Shown: positions 53,801 through 63,480 of the stretch, one piece after another
How the letters are laid out: every line of letters starts with the position of its first letter
How positions within the stretch are numbered: position 1 is the first letter of the stretch
NCBI GenBank assembly: GCA_020086605.1
Contig: JACBWW010000038.1
Span: 5,161,795-5,225,794, forward strand
Length of the DNA stretch: 64,000 bases
From: Lanius collurio
Lineage: Eukaryota; Chordata; Aves; Passeriformes; Laniidae
Reading direction: 5' to 3'
Notes under the pieces: generated by a model
The model's database searches: none
What the model saw: the letters and a program-made list of their open reading frames with translations, nothing else
Told to the model about the DNA's origin: nothing
Position numbers and translations under genes: made by a program

Positions 53801-54551
53801 CCACTACCATGAGATTCAGAAGGAGAGTTTTCATATACATATTAAATATGCCACATCCAGAAGGCACTGCCTCTGCAAGAAACTGGCTATCACGGACAAT
53901 TTTGGGGCAGATGGCAACTGAGGTGCTGGACATGCTCTACTTGGATGGGAGTCCGCATCTCTGAGCATCAGCACTCCTCTTAGAGCACGACCCGGCATCA
54001 TTTCCCCCAGGTGGGGCACAGCTGCGACAGCCTCGCCCAGGCCATGGTACAGTCTGAGGTAACAAGGTTTATTCCGCTCTCCTGCGGGTTCAGGGAGAGC
54101 ACTCCAGAGCCTACACAACCACGAAATTAACACAGATCTCCAGTTTTGCCCAAGGGCTTTAAGACCGAAGCTACAGCCAGGTAATGCCAGGCAGGACATG
54201 ACCCAGCCGCTCCCCTCTACAGCGGAAGACAGATGGGACCGGAGCGGACAGACGCTTCTCGGGGATATCCACCCCCGCACACTGCCCGGCCGGAGGGAAC
54301 CGTGCCCGGACCGCCAACTCCCGTCGGCCCTAGGGAAGGGAGTGAGGCCCAGCCCCGCGGGGGACGCGGCTCCGGGGACACCCCTTCCTCCCCCTGGAGC
54401 CCCCGCCTACCTCCAGCGTCTTCACCAGCACCCACATATAGGCCTCGGAGATGCCCAACGAGATGCCTAGCGCCGAGGGCAGCACGATGAGCCCGAGCAC
54501 CACCGCCATCCACACGGCGCCCACCTGCCCCAGGGCCCACACAACCTCCAT
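32731..54551 (-). CDS. GPAT3: GPAT3 (AGPAT9), glycerol-3-phosphate acyltransferase 3, complete 12-exon coding region
   Basis: The enzyme transfers an acyl group from acyl-CoA to sn-glycerol-3-phosphate, giving lysophosphatidic acid, the first step of triacylglycerol and phospholipid synthesis. It acts in the ER membrane and on lipid droplets. Twelve exons join in frame to 445 codons plus a stop: 54411-54551, 44575-44647, 38496-38766, 37922-37996, 37344-37433, 37061-37154, 36539-36654, 35359-35414, 34805-34890, 34247-34375, 33691-33770, 32731-32857. All introns are GT-AG. Visible parts are an N-terminal membrane segment (residues about 10-34), a hydrophobic pair (about 141-185), the HX4D motif NHTSPID (230-236), the WFERSE block (272-277), FPEG (303-306) and the IYPVAIK block (328-334). 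The N-terminus ending in LVKTLE then WATIR, and the high identity throughout, match GPAT3 rather than its paralogue GPAT4. The human protein has 434 residues. The extra length here lies partly at the C-terminus. No frameshift or missing catalytic residue is seen. Confidence 0.97.
33691..33770 (-). CDS. GPAT3: GPAT3 coding exon 11 (residues 378-403 plus 2 nt)
   Basis: The exon encodes EDEDAVQFANRVRSAIARQG then GLTELP, matching human EGEDAVQFANRVKSAIAIQG. The acceptor is TTGACCCTTGAAG, a slightly weak pyrimidine tract, and the donor is GTGAGT. W404 is split across the junction. Confidence 0.95.
34247..34375 (-). CDS. GPAT3: GPAT3 coding exon 10 (residues 335-377)
   Basis: The exon encodes YDPQFGDAFWNSSKYN followed by SYLLRIMTSWAIVCNVWYLPP, almost identical to the human protein. 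It is 43 codons, phase 0 at both ends. The acceptor is GATCCTTTTCAG and the donor GTAATC. It ends MVRK where the human reads MTRE. Confidence 0.97.
34805..34890 (-). CDS. GPAT3: GPAT3 coding exon 9, motifs III-IV (residues 306-334)
   Basis: The exon completes FPEG with GTCINNTSVMMFKKG and continues to GGTIYPVAIK, the fourth conserved acyltransferase block. The acceptor is CTTCTGGACAG and the donor GTAAGT. Human GPAT3 has His where this has Tyr in the last block (IHPVAIK). Confidence 0.97.
35359..35414 (-). CDS. GPAT3: GPAT3 coding exon 8, motif III start (residues 287-305 plus 1 nt)
   Basis: This 56-nt exon encodes LREHVADKSKLPILIFPE. The FPEG motif is split across the junction with exon 9. 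The acceptor is TACTTCCACAG and the donor GTAAGA. Confidence 0.95.
36539..36654 (-). CDS. GPAT3: GPAT3 coding exon 7, acyltransferase motif II (residues 249-286 plus 2 nt)
   Basis: The exon encodes VGQVHGGLMGVIQRA, then KACPHVWFERSE and KDRHLVTK, the block that shapes the glycerol-3-phosphate site in this family. The acceptor is GGCTTGCCAG and the donor GTGAGG. It is notably GC- and CpG-richer than the surrounding intron, and it contains a CTCF-like core on the opposite strand (36546-36559). Confidence 0.97.
36546..36559 (+). promoter_or_regulatory. CTCF-like motif inside GPAT3 exon 7
   Basis: TCACTAGATGGCGG matches the CTCF core consensus at 13 of 14 positions. It overlaps codons for RHLVT at the end of exon 7, so part of its conservation would be due to coding. 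Confidence 0.35.
37061..37154 (-). CDS. GPAT3: GPAT3 coding exon 6, acyltransferase motif I (residues 217-248)
   Basis: This exon carries the catalytic HX4D motif NHTSPID, with His231 and Asp236 intact. In glycerolipid acyltransferases this His/Asp pair activates the glycerol hydroxyl. The flanks RPQKGGICVA and GCYAM match GPAT3. The acceptor is TTGCAG and the donor GTATGA. Confidence 0.97.
37344..37433 (-). CDS. GPAT3: GPAT3 coding exon 5 (residues 187-216 plus 2 nt)
   Basis: The exon encodes VKNYLSEVVHLTCSRILVRALSG followed by TIHYHN, matching the segment just before the catalytic domain in GPAT3. The acceptor is CTGATTTCTTTCAG and the donor GTGAGT. The next codon (K217) is completed by exon 6. 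Confidence 0.95.
37922..37996 (-). CDS. GPAT3: GPAT3 coding exon 4 (residues 162-186 plus 2 nt)
   Basis: This exon encodes the second half of the central membrane region, FTLAAIGITSMIVGTTVVGQLP. The acceptor is TTTGTCTGTAG and the donor GTAGGT. Its length of 75 nt keeps frame with both neighbours. Confidence 0.95.
38496..38766 (-). CDS. GPAT3: GPAT3 coding exon 3 (residues 72-161 plus 2 nt)
   Basis: This is the longest coding exon. It carries the very conserved stretch GLU-rich EAIVEDEVTQRFSSEE, then LLSWNLLTRTNVNF, and the first part of the central hydrophobic region (VVWVIGVIVRYCFLLPL). The acceptor is CCTTCCCAAG and the donor GTAAGC. The sequence GIIERDETPMEK aligns with the human GIIQRDESPMEK. 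Confidence 0.97.
41069..41145. repeat. Inverted repeat cluster (hairpin)
   Basis: The 18-mer CTTAGTAGTATCTACTTA at 41069-41086 recurs with one change at 41105-41122. Its exact reverse complement lies at 41128-41145. The second and third copies form an 18-bp stem with a 5-nt loop. Confidence 0.95.
43852..44421 (+). mobile_element. Solo LTR, avian ERVL-like endogenous retrovirus
   Basis: The roughly 570-bp block begins TGCTGATTTTTGCTAGGG and ends near ATAAACCATGAC. The general layout and wording match a bird LTR family that I recognise: a 5' segment GATAGAGTTAATTTT-like, a TATAAAG box (here 44125-44132), GATAAACTGTCTTTATCTC near 44310, and the TGAGTGAGCAGCTGCC end. No gag, pol or env sequence lies next to it, so it is a solo LTR. 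Flanking target-site duplications are no longer clear, which suggests it is old. It lies in GPAT3 intron 2, opposite to the gene. Confidence 0.85.
44451..44510. repeat. 30-bp tandem duplication, two copies
   Basis: The unit TCTCATGCATACATCTAACA plus ten more bases occurs at 44451-44480 and again at 44481-44510 with only a few mismatches. It lies between the LTR end and GPAT3 exon 2 (44575). Confidence 0.9.
44575..44647 (-). CDS. GPAT3: GPAT3 coding exon 2 (residues 48-71 plus 1 nt)
   Basis: This 73-nt exon begins WATIRLQKG, matching the human WATIRIEKG. It then runs through a poorly conserved Pro/Gln/Thr-rich linker. The acceptor is CTGTTCAACAG and the donor GTGAGA. Because it is short and divergent after the first ten residues, it is easy to miss. 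The phases (0 in, 1 out) fit exons 1 and 3 exactly. A solo LTR ends only about 150 nt downstream of its donor. Confidence 0.9.
45364..45590 (-). mobile_element. CR1 LINE 3' fragment
   Basis: Read on the minus strand, the block has the CR1 3'-end phrases: a segment on gaps of the LTR-free type with CTGGAGGTGTTCAAGACCAG, GGATGGGGCTCTGAGCAACC, and the end CAACCCAAACAATTCTATGA. The 3' terminus is at about 45364. The copy is 5'-truncated, as is normal for CR1. It sits in GPAT3 intron 1 in the same orientation as the gene. Confidence 0.9.
46686..46719. repeat. Perfect 14-bp inverted repeat with 6-nt loop
   Basis: CTGTGAATGGGTTC (46686-46699), loop AAGGAA, then the exact reverse complement GAACCCATTCACAG (46706-46719). 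It lies in GPAT3 intron 1. Confidence 0.95.
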
Positions 54552-54920
54552 GGCGGGCAGGGCCGCGCGACGCCAGCGCCGGCAGAGGGGACCGGGCGGC
54601 ACCGCCTCCTGCCGGCCCTAAAGGCCCGTGGCCGCCCCGGCCCGCCCCCGGCACGCCCCGGCACGCCCCGCCTCGGGGCTGGCGGCTGCTCCAGACGGGC
54701 TGGCTCGATGCAGGTTAGGAAGCTGATGTGCCTCGGAAGACGGAAAGCAGCTAAAAGCGGGTTTAGCGGACGGCACGGAACGCTCCTGGTGCAGGGAGAG
54801 GCCGGCTCCAACGGGTGCGGGCGGGAGCGCAGCGGTGCTGCCACGGCGAGCCGAGTGCCTCGAGGCGGGAGCGTGGGCTGGGAAGCCGTGAGGAGCCCGA
54901 AAAGAGCAGCTCGGGGAGCA
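54215..54920 (-). promoter_or_regulatory. CpG island promoter of GPAT3
   Basis: This stretch of about 700 bp is rich in G, C and CpG, in sharp contrast with the AT-rich flanks. It covers coding exon 1 and the sequence upstream. GC-box-like CCCGCCC strings lie at 54638-54672, including two tandem copies of the 10-mer GCACGCCCCG at 54651-54670. No TATA box was seen, which fits a dispersed CpG-type promoter. It may also fire in the plus direction. Confidence 0.8.
54411..54551 (-). CDS. GPAT3: GPAT3 coding exon 1 (residues 1-47), start codon
   Basis: The exon encodes the N-terminal membrane anchor, starting MEVVWALGQVG and ending LVKTLE. The ATG at 54551 sits in a strong Kozak context (GCCATGG). 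The segment VLPSALGISLGISEAYM is close to the human GPAT3 N-terminus, which fixes the start. The donor is GTAGGC and the phase is 0. The exon lies inside the CpG island, so its GC content is far above that of the other exons. Confidence 0.95.
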
Positions 54921-56329
54921 GAAGAGAAAAGGAAAACTGGGCAAAGCTCCTGGGTCTGTGAATATCAAAGAGGACAAGGACAGCTAAAGCAAGGAAAAGG
55001 GGCAAGGTCGGCACTGTCCGCCTGTGTTGTCTCGTGCCTTGAGCTGGGAAGAGGGATTCACTGAGGGTCCAGCCCCCATCCGGCATTAGGCCCACTCCAG
55101 GGGAAAGGAAACTTTGTGGCTAGAGGAGGGTTTACCTGCCCGGGCCTGTGCACAGCCGTCCTACAGCACCTGGCATGACACAATCCATACCAAGAAAGCG
55201 GTGCTAGCAGAAAAAGCCTGAAGAAGGATGGCAGCCTTGACAAAGCATCCTGGGGAAAGGGAATAACATCCTCTTCCGAGAAAAAGGCAGTCAGCATATT
55301 TTCTGCATGCATCTTTCATAATTGCTTCATAGAAATAGGATGTTTGGTTTGCCTCTCCATATTCGAGAGATCAGAAATATATCTGAGAGCCAAGTGCTTA
55401 GGATCCAAGGAAAAACGTGAATTAGAGTCCAAGGCCTAAAGAACTATTTCCAGTAGAGTCATGTGGATGAGGACATTGCTTTCTGGTTCCTATTTTTGGC
55501 TCTAGTGTCTCTCCTCTTACTCTTTGCTTCATCTGGTTAAATAATTTCTCTGAGGCAGAGGCAGGATGATCCCTGATGAAGCCTCTAGACACAACAATCA
55601 CAATGGTCCAGCTAGATTTTACGTTGCCAAACAGCACTTTAGTGTCTTCATTCTTTTAAGTGTTTAGTTATGGTCGTGCCCAAAAGGCCCAGTTAGGATG
55701 AAGGCAATAACCTGTCAGTGCACATGGTAACATGTCATTACACATGGTAATGAAGAATCCTTACTATTTGCACTACAAGTGATTTTTAAACATTACAAAG
55801 ATATGTAGAGTCAATTAAAAGTGCCCAAAGCTCAGAACAGAAACAAATCAAAAGTACATTACTTTCCAAACTGGCTGATATTTGTAACACACTCATGGGT
55901 AGCATATTTTAATTTTGTATTTTATTTGCTGTTTCCCAAGCAGAAAGTGATACAGGTTTTTTTAGTACTTGTTCGTAAGTTTTTATCTGGGGTGCAAATG
56001 GCAAAGGCCAAAGGCTTTGTTGGTTTGTTTTCATCTGGCATTAAGGAACAAAAGTCTTCATCCAAAGAACAGATGTGGCCCAAGTAGCAACAGTGGATGC
56101 CGTCTAGATCCTATGGAAAACAGTACGGTGTTCATATCAATGGGACATACAGCTATGTATCTCCCTGATATTTCAGTACCTTCATTTACATAGCAACATC
56201 TGAAATTGCTATCTGAAGCAAGAATTGCAATACAGATAATCCTGTGCAAGGCAAGGTGTTGCTTTGTGTGTTCATTGAGAAAACAAACCTCAAAAACTGA
56301 AAATAATTTGATTTAGTCCACGTGTTTGT

Positions 56330-56630
56330 TAACCTCTGCTTTAGTGAAATGGGACAGCGCATGTCAAATTTGATGGCGTATGGCAAATTCCTGAGTCTCA
56401 GAGGGCTGAGATCCATCAGGGTACCTGGAGCAACAAAAGAAGGTTGTGGAGACCTCTCCTTGTAATCTTCATCCCATGGAATTAAGGCATTGCTTTTTTC
56501 TGCTGCAATAGCCTGGCTATTGGAGCTGCTGGCACTGTCCTCAGGCTCGGTAAACAATGAGTAGGAAGGAGCAGTCTCTACCAATGTTTGTGTTTTAAGA
56601 GCAGGGGAGGATGGCTGATTTGACTCCTGC
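56330..56630 (-). CDS. Possible exon of an unrecognised gene
   Basis: After a pyrimidine-rich stretch (TTTTCTCCCCACTGCTGTG) and CAG at about 56631, a minus-strand frame stays open. It reads in part ALIPWDEDYKERSPQPSF, VAPGTLMDLSPLRLRNLPYA and IKFDMRCPISLKQRL. The composition is protein-like (charged, Pro-rich, Ser-rich), unlike most chance frames nearby. The donor side is weak (CAGAG|GTTAAC). I do not recognise the family, and long chance frames are common in this window. Confidence 0.25.
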
Positions 56631-59600
56631 TCTTAATACACAGCAGTGGGGAGAAAACACTGGTGAAAATGTCTCGTGACAGGAAGCAGTTTTAGGCACA
56701 GGCAGCCATCCTGTGAGCTGAACAGGACCAGGACAGAGGCAAGACTCGCACGTAAACACAAACTCCAATTTATTGCATCCAGGCTTCCCCTCTATGCTTG
56801 CATGAATAATTCACAAAGCCATTAATGTTCAGTGGGAAGAAAAAAATCAATTCTGTTATTGAGTTGCTTGAAAAACCACCTTCTCTGCCTGGGGCAGCAG
56901 GGAGGAAACATGCCTGCTCATCCAACAGCCTCGTGGTGACAGAGCTGCAGCAAAGTCCTGTCATGACTGTGCTGAAGTTCAGCCTTTGCACAGATCTTGC
57001 ACTCCTATCAAAGACTAGCTGGCTGTTAACTGCAAAAACTAACAAACCAACTTGCTTTCTTTACCAACTGGCCTGTGCCTTTTAAAGAGAAAGTTGTTCT
57101 AGACCATTGATCACCTATCTACTGATAATTTCATTTCAAATTAATTACATCATTACATTTTATTTGTTTGTACTGTAGGCTGTGAAGACGTAGAATTTCT
57201 CTGCCTCGCTTTTACCAGTGAGCCTGTTTTCCTGAGAGGAGGATTTTTTTTGGTTTAAGCACTAAGACCATTCTTTCATTATGGGTAAGATAGCATGAAT
57301 CTATTGAAGATATACAAAGAGTGCCAGTTTGAACAATTTTCCATGCTTTCTCAAGCCTATTTTGTGTAGAAAGGCTACAGTTAGTCATGTTTCTAATGGA
57401 GTATTTTCCAGAAAGAAACATCTCATGAGATGTTCCTTTCCTTCCAAGTCTCTATACTTGGAAGAAAACATTTTCCTATATCCTTATTTTTCAGTTTCTT
57501 TCACAAAGTATAGTGCATGCCAAAAAAGCTTTGGTTGAAGTGATATGCTTCAAGTTTACCTATATCAGGTGCTCCAAATGGATACAAAAAGTTCTGTTGC
57601 TTTTTTTCTTTAACTTTGTGAGACATTTCTGAGTTTCTTAATTTTTGTCCCATTAGTACTAGCAATATGTATTTTTATGTCTGTATACAGAATACATTTA
57701 TTGTCCAAATAAACATGACTATGTGATTTAACACGTGATTTTAATGGGGGTTGGGTTGAATCAAAGATAGAGGAAAAGGATCAGTCTTACCACAATGCTT
57801 TTCTAAATTTTTTTTGTTGGGGTTTTTTTGTTTGTTTGGCCACACTTATTTTATCCCCCCTAATTATCATTTCCTCTCAAGTTTTGGTGGTGTGGACCAT
57901 GGCTGCAAACTTGTTTTTCAGGATGGGGGAAATCTTTTTAAACCAATCTGGGAAGAGAGCCTGGACCTCATGTGGCAGTCCCCGTTTCCCTTTGCTAAGT
58001 TATTGCATGTGTTATTGGCTTCTGGTAGGTCAGGTCTAATAAAAAGTAGCATTTCATTTGTTTCCTGTCACTGGAGCTGGGCAGCTTCAGAATATCAAAC
58101 AGTTTCATCTCATGTAAATATCTGTGTTTTATTGGAAGTAAATAGGGCCAGGATGGTTATCCTAGTGCTCCCTTTTATCTTGTGCTGTTGAGGAATGGCA
58201 GGTAGCCAGCAAACCACTCGGGGGAATTCTGCATTCTCTCATCTGTCTTCTGGCCGCAGGCAGGTCGTGCTTTCTCTCTACCACTGTATTTGCTATAACT
58301 CACTGTAAAAATTGATACCTTTTATACAAGGAGTCAGATGTTTTCAGCTTCACTTTGTATCCTAAGTGGAATTTTACTGTCTGCTGTCATGACTTCCAAT
58401 TCTTATTAAACTGAAAATAAATAGTAGTTTGACTTCCACTCAGCCTTTGAGCCTGGCAGTGTGCTCTGACAGAGCTTCAGCCTTGTGTGTTGTCTCCAGC
58501 AAGAATGAGGGCTTATAAGCTCTGTGCACTTCATGAACACAGCACCCAGGCATGCCCCACCTCAAACAATTTCATTTCCATAATTTAGAAAATTAGGTTT
58601 CTAGGAATTCATCAATCCAGCTGCAATTAAAACCAACCAGCCCAGCAGATGTGCTAGAATTTGAGGCGCCAATACAAGGAGCAGACCACAAGGATGGCAC
58701 CTTCTTTGGCTGTCCACCATGACTTGGCAGCCTGGATTTCTACTGCATTTGGAGAGAGAAAACAGTGAAGGAAAAACATGTAAGTATTATTCCAGAACTC
58801 CATGATCACATTAATGACTGAAACTTCCAGGGTAACTAAATTAACCACTTCAGAAGAAACTGTCTTTTTCCCTTCATGCCAGCATTTTAACGAACAACAA
58901 AACATGCTGATAGCTCATAAATTAATTTACCCTTGCATCTTGGGTTTTTTTTCCTTGAGTGATATGAAAGCTTGCATTTCCCAGAAGAGCATCAGTAAGG
59001 TTCTAGTCCTCATGGCAGATTGGACACACATACAGGGGTGCCACCTCCTGGTCTTGCCGCGCGGTGTAATCCTTGAGCTCGATGCACCCACCAGATCACC
59101 GTGTCACACGGACTTTGCAACCTGCAAAGAATAACTTAAAAGCCCAAATATCTTAAGATAACATCTGGATAAAAATCAGCCTCATCTCAAATCTAACAAG
59201 AATGTAATTTTTATATTGATCTCTCTTCTTCAAATCCCTTGTAGGTGGGTTTCAGAAAATTATATTAATTAAACACAAGACATAGTGGTCATTTGAAGTA
59301 TAACATACTTCAATTATTATTTCATTGAATGCATGTACATACATCCTATTTAAAGTTATAAATTATACGAGCAAAGGAGACTGTCCATAGCCCATATATG
59401 ATGAGCATTTTATAAAAAATATCATATAATTGATAAATGCAGTGTTTAATATATGAACTGCATACATTAAATTAAATCACATAAGTGATTAAGGGTATCT
59501 TACAAAATAGGCTGTTTAACAGATGTCTGTATTAACCTAAAACATAGTTATAAATAACTATCCCTTGTAAAAAGAAATACACCTTTCCAAATTATTTAAT

Positions 59601-60662
59601 AAACTATTTCTTAGAAGTTTGATTTGCAAGGATAATAGTACTTTTCCCAATATTACTCTGATTAATAACCGCAGTTTAGATATTCCACCTCTTTCACCAC
59701 ATGCATCTTTCATACTGTCAAATAGAAATACCAGGGGATATCAACTGATGTCAATAATCTACAACAGCACACAAATCATGACTACTGATTAGTAAAGCAA
59801 TTATCATATTAAAAGAGTTCAACAGGGCTCAACATACTGTAAAATTAGAAATCAGTCAATACCACTGCCATTATATAGAATTGCATTGATTGGATGTACT
59901 AAATGCAAGCCTTGATGACAATTGATCACGATGAACTCTGCTCACAGAGGAGTCTGGTACACTAATTGAGGAGCCATCCTTAAATAGAATAATAAATAGA
60001 TGAGGAGGGGAGAGGAGAGATGTCTATAAAGATAAGGTCCTGCCTGTCTGTGCAACAAAACAATAAAAAAGAAAAAGCCAGGAAGGCCTCTGTCTGCTGA
60101 ATGTCTGCTAACTTCCAAGCCTCCTTTTCCAACTCCAAATGAACCTGTGAGCTCCTGACAGGTTGTCTCCACAATCTGTGCCACAGCTGGGAAACCTGCT
60201 CAAGAGTGTGAACATCACCTCAGCAGAAACATTTCCAAAAAACAAGTCCCACAAAGAGGCCAGAAACCCCAGAGGTCTCATCTGTGACACCTGGGACCAA
60301 TCTCCATTGGTCTGCCTGAAATCAGGCCTCACACTGCACATGTAACCAAAATATGTTCCTTAGAGTGAGGAACTGGCCAGGCTGCTTTTCTTGGGTTTTT
60401 TCAGGGCAAGCTGCACATGGAAGAGTTTGAGTGAAACGCTGGGTTGTTAAATTCGGCACTAACAGTTTGTAGTTCTCACTGCAGCTCAAGGAAATGCATT
60501 ATCCTGAAAACTTACTCTAAAAGCATTCCCAGCCCCAGATCAAGACCAAACAGCATCAAGGTACTGAAGACACTCATCCCAGCAAATGCAAATGTTGTAC
60601 TGCCTCCAGGATCATCCTAGGTTTTTCACCTCTACTGAGTTTTAAAATACAAACAAAAATTT

Positions 60663-60680
60663 AAAAAAAAAAAAAAAAAA
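60663..60680. repeat. A18 run
   Basis: Eighteen A residues, with A-rich sequence before them. No retroposed gene body was recognised upstream. Confidence 0.9.
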
Positions 60681-60955
60681 GCTCAGGGGCGAGACTCCTA
60701 CCCGATTTTAAATGAACTAAAAGGACAGAAGTAGTTCTGATTTTGGTTTGTAACAGGGAAGAGATGGCCTGGAGTAACCCCACACAGCACAGGCTGCTGA
60801 AACTTCAAGCAAGCACAAGTTTTGCTGGTAGTGAACCACGGCAGATGTTCAAAAATCCGGTGTTTGGGGTATTCAATGTTATTTCTATGTTTTCATGGTT
60901 GCCTGGCAGCGGGAGAGCAGGCTGTGCAGGGCAGTTTGCTACCAGTGATTGGGCG

Positions 60956-60969
60956 CCAGCAGATGGCCC
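60956..60969 (+). promoter_or_regulatory. CTCF-like motif
   Basis: CCAGCAGATGGCCC matches the CTCF core consensus CCASYAGRKGGCRS at 13 of 14 positions. It lies in a locally GC-richer patch upstream of GPAT3. Confidence 0.45.
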
Positions 60970-63284
60970 CCTTTGCACAGCTCTTCTAATGCTCAGCGGT
61001 GCAGTCACAGGAGCGCGCCTTGACCATCCAGCCGGCGGGGAAAAGTGGGAGGTGAGCATTTAAATGTTCCAAAAAGTAAGACCCAGCGGTAGAAAAAGAC
61101 ATTTGGAGCCAAGGGAATAAAGGACTTTAGCAACATCAGTCAGTCTTAACATGCAAGTATGTTACAGTTAAAGATTAATATAAAAATGAGCACACTAACT
61201 GAGTTTTATTAAGGACATAAAGGAGGAGTTTTAAAAATGTATCTGGTTTTCTGTCCACACAGCTCTTCAAACAGTGATGTCTTCAAGACTTAAAAGCAGC
61301 AGAAATTTTTGTTCTCTCCCTTACCCACATAGTTAGAGGGAGTTATTTTATTCATTCATTCCAACCTACATTTATTTTCAACTCGTGGAGCATTTCCTTA
61401 GGCAACTCAAGTTCGAGAATGCACCTGGGACTGCTGCGGTTTGTTTCCGTTTGCTGATGCATTAGTGCCACAGCAACAAGTGTACCAGCCAGCAGCACCA
61501 AATTACAAAGCAAGGCTATGTTTTACAATGTAGGTCTTCCCTGCACTGATTCGCTGTATTATATTTGATTTGGAGGTGAGGTCATCCAGTCAATTCAAAA
61601 AACAAGGCTCCTTGGTTAAGGAGCAGAAGGGCAAATACGTTAAATGGTGAACAATAGAGGAAATTTGTGCTCTGGAGGAAGACAGAGCTCACAGGCTTGT
61701 CCAAAATGATGGTACATCTTGTCTATGTTGTTTGCACAGCTATCAGATAAATAAATTAAAACAAACAAACAAATATAAACATTACTTACACTGACAGATT
61801 TAACTTTTTTTTTTTTTTTGCTTGATTTGCTTTGTTTTGGGCATTGATTGCCTGATCCACCCAAATACTCCACTTGCTTTCATTTCAGCCTATCATTTGT
61901 CACAAATGAGCATGAGACCATGCTACATTTGATCCTGCAAGGTACATGGTAAGAAAGAGGAGCTCTAATAGTTTAGAAGCCAGGTTCCTGCAAGACCAGT
62001 GAAAGATAAGCAAAGGGGAGGAGTAACATGAGTGCAAGATCGTTGATTGCAAAAAATAAGCTGTTTGTCAGCTTCCCACTTACGTGTTGTCAGAAGAACA
62101 GGTTCTTTTCACTGTTACCATGCCCTCCTGGTGGAGAAGGAAAACACACTTATCTGTGGAGACCTTTCAGATAATAGTCAATTCCTCCACAGCCTTGTCA
62201 GTCTGAGGGCAGTATACAATTCAGGCAAATGCAAATGCCAAAGCCTCTGCTGATAAATTCTGGACTTCATTTGCATTTCAAGAGAAAAGAAAGGAGGAGG
62301 TGGAAGGTGGGTAGAGAAAATAACACCAAAAATCAGAAACACTTCTTTAAAGCAAGGCAAGACAAAGTAGTCTCTATTTCAAGTCAGATTGCCATTTTTA
62401 CCAGCAGCTAACAAAGCACATTTCACTTGTCATTGACAAGTTCATGGGTTCATCACTTGCTTTACATTTCCCCATTCTGTATGTAAGGACCCACTTCACA
62501 GAGTTTTCAGCTGCTTTTGCCAAGACAGACAAAAAATGGCTGAGGGAATACTGACAATCCCACCATCCTCTCACAGATGACATGTAATACTTACACATTC
62601 AGAGGTCTGAGCTTTACTTTTAGACAACTTGGAGTCATAACCATAATGAGGATCACACATTCCAAGGCTCTTCTTGATGAGTTGGAGAAGTGTTGCAGGA
62701 CAGGGAAAAAAGGCACATCAATCTCCTAATTTCTTACAGAGGCCGAAAATTTCTCTTCCAACTGTTGTTTTTTATCTCCCCATATTTTCACACGTCTGGC
62801 CCCTCTTTCTGCCTGTTCAGTCTCCCATTTTACCTCTGAACAGGAAGAAAGCACACAATAGTGTGGGAAGGATGCTGTCAACACTTCTCTTATTGCAGTC
62901 TCTGTTTGCAACTTTCAAAAATCAGCCACACAGAAGGAAAATCTCCCAGTTTTAAACTCTGGCACACTGAAGACATTTGAGTTATCAGGTTTTTCAAACA
63001 CACTTCTTAACATTTTTTATACCTAGAAAACAAATCAACAGCCATGGAAGCAGCACAACTTATTACAGTTGGAAGCAAGTAGATCTGTTCCATTGCAGGA
63101 GAGCCTGAGGCAATTTTCCTTACTGCTGGCACTCTCCCTGCCTGGGTGGCTAAAAGCTGTGCAAAAGGGCAGATTCTCCTACTGCTTACCCATGACATCA
63201 ACACTTAGACTGACTGATCCACCAAAGTAATTAATACACCTGTAGCAAACCAGGCCCGGCCACAGAAGAGGAAAGCGCAGTTCC

Positions 63285-63480
63285 ACGCTACCTCTCTACG
63301 TCTTGCAGCCTCATGGCAATTATCACTTCTGGTACCCCTTCCCCGGGATATTGTTTTTCTAGAGGTTCCAGGGCTGGACAGAGTTGTATCTGTGTATCTG
63401 TCCCTCTGCAGGATGTATTGGTGCTCACCGAGACTGATCCTCTGTCTTTTCAGAGACTTCAGCCAGCGGGCTGCTGTCAT
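63285..63480 (-). CDS. Possible first or internal exon of an unrecognised gene
   Basis: A minus-strand frame from ATG at 63480 reads MTAARWLKSLKRQRISLGEH and continues Arg/Ser/Thr-rich to EAARRRE, where a GAG|GTAGCG donor follows. The basic composition is unusual for the AT-rich flank. The Kozak context is poor and no homologue is recognised. Confidence 0.18.

Larger units (their letters stand above)
44648..54410 (-). other. GPAT3: GPAT3 intron 1 (about 9.8 kb)
   Basis: This is the longest intron. It contains a CR1 fragment (45364-45590), a perfect 14-bp hairpin (46686-46719), a CAC trinucleotide run near 49216-49229 and T runs near 49511-49526. Many open frames occur in it, but none resembles a known protein or has good splice borders. 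Length and 5' position make it a likely place for enhancers. Confidence 0.85.

Noticed and set aside
54552..54602. In-frame upstream extension of GPAT3 exon 1 adding about 17 residues
   Set aside because: It would have to start at GTG. The ATG at 54551 has a strong Kozak context and matches the start of known GPAT3 proteins.
54217..54654. Gly/Ala/Arg-rich minus-strand frame across the CpG island
   Set aside because: Stop codons are rare in GC-rich DNA. The true GPAT3 exon 1 frame is different.
54708..55064. 118-codon plus-strand frame diverging from the GPAT3 promoter
   Set aside because: The GC-rich composition explains the open frame. It could at most be part of a divergent non-coding transcript.
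55721..55751. Two copies of CACATGGTAA
   Set aside because: A 10-bp direct repeat at this spacing is expected by chance in AT-rich DNA.
58654..58760. Minus-strand segment after TTTTCTCTCTCCAAATGCAG with a short frame to a stop
   Set aside because: The acceptor looks good, but the frame is under 35 codons, ends at once and resembles nothing known. It is not enough to call an exon.
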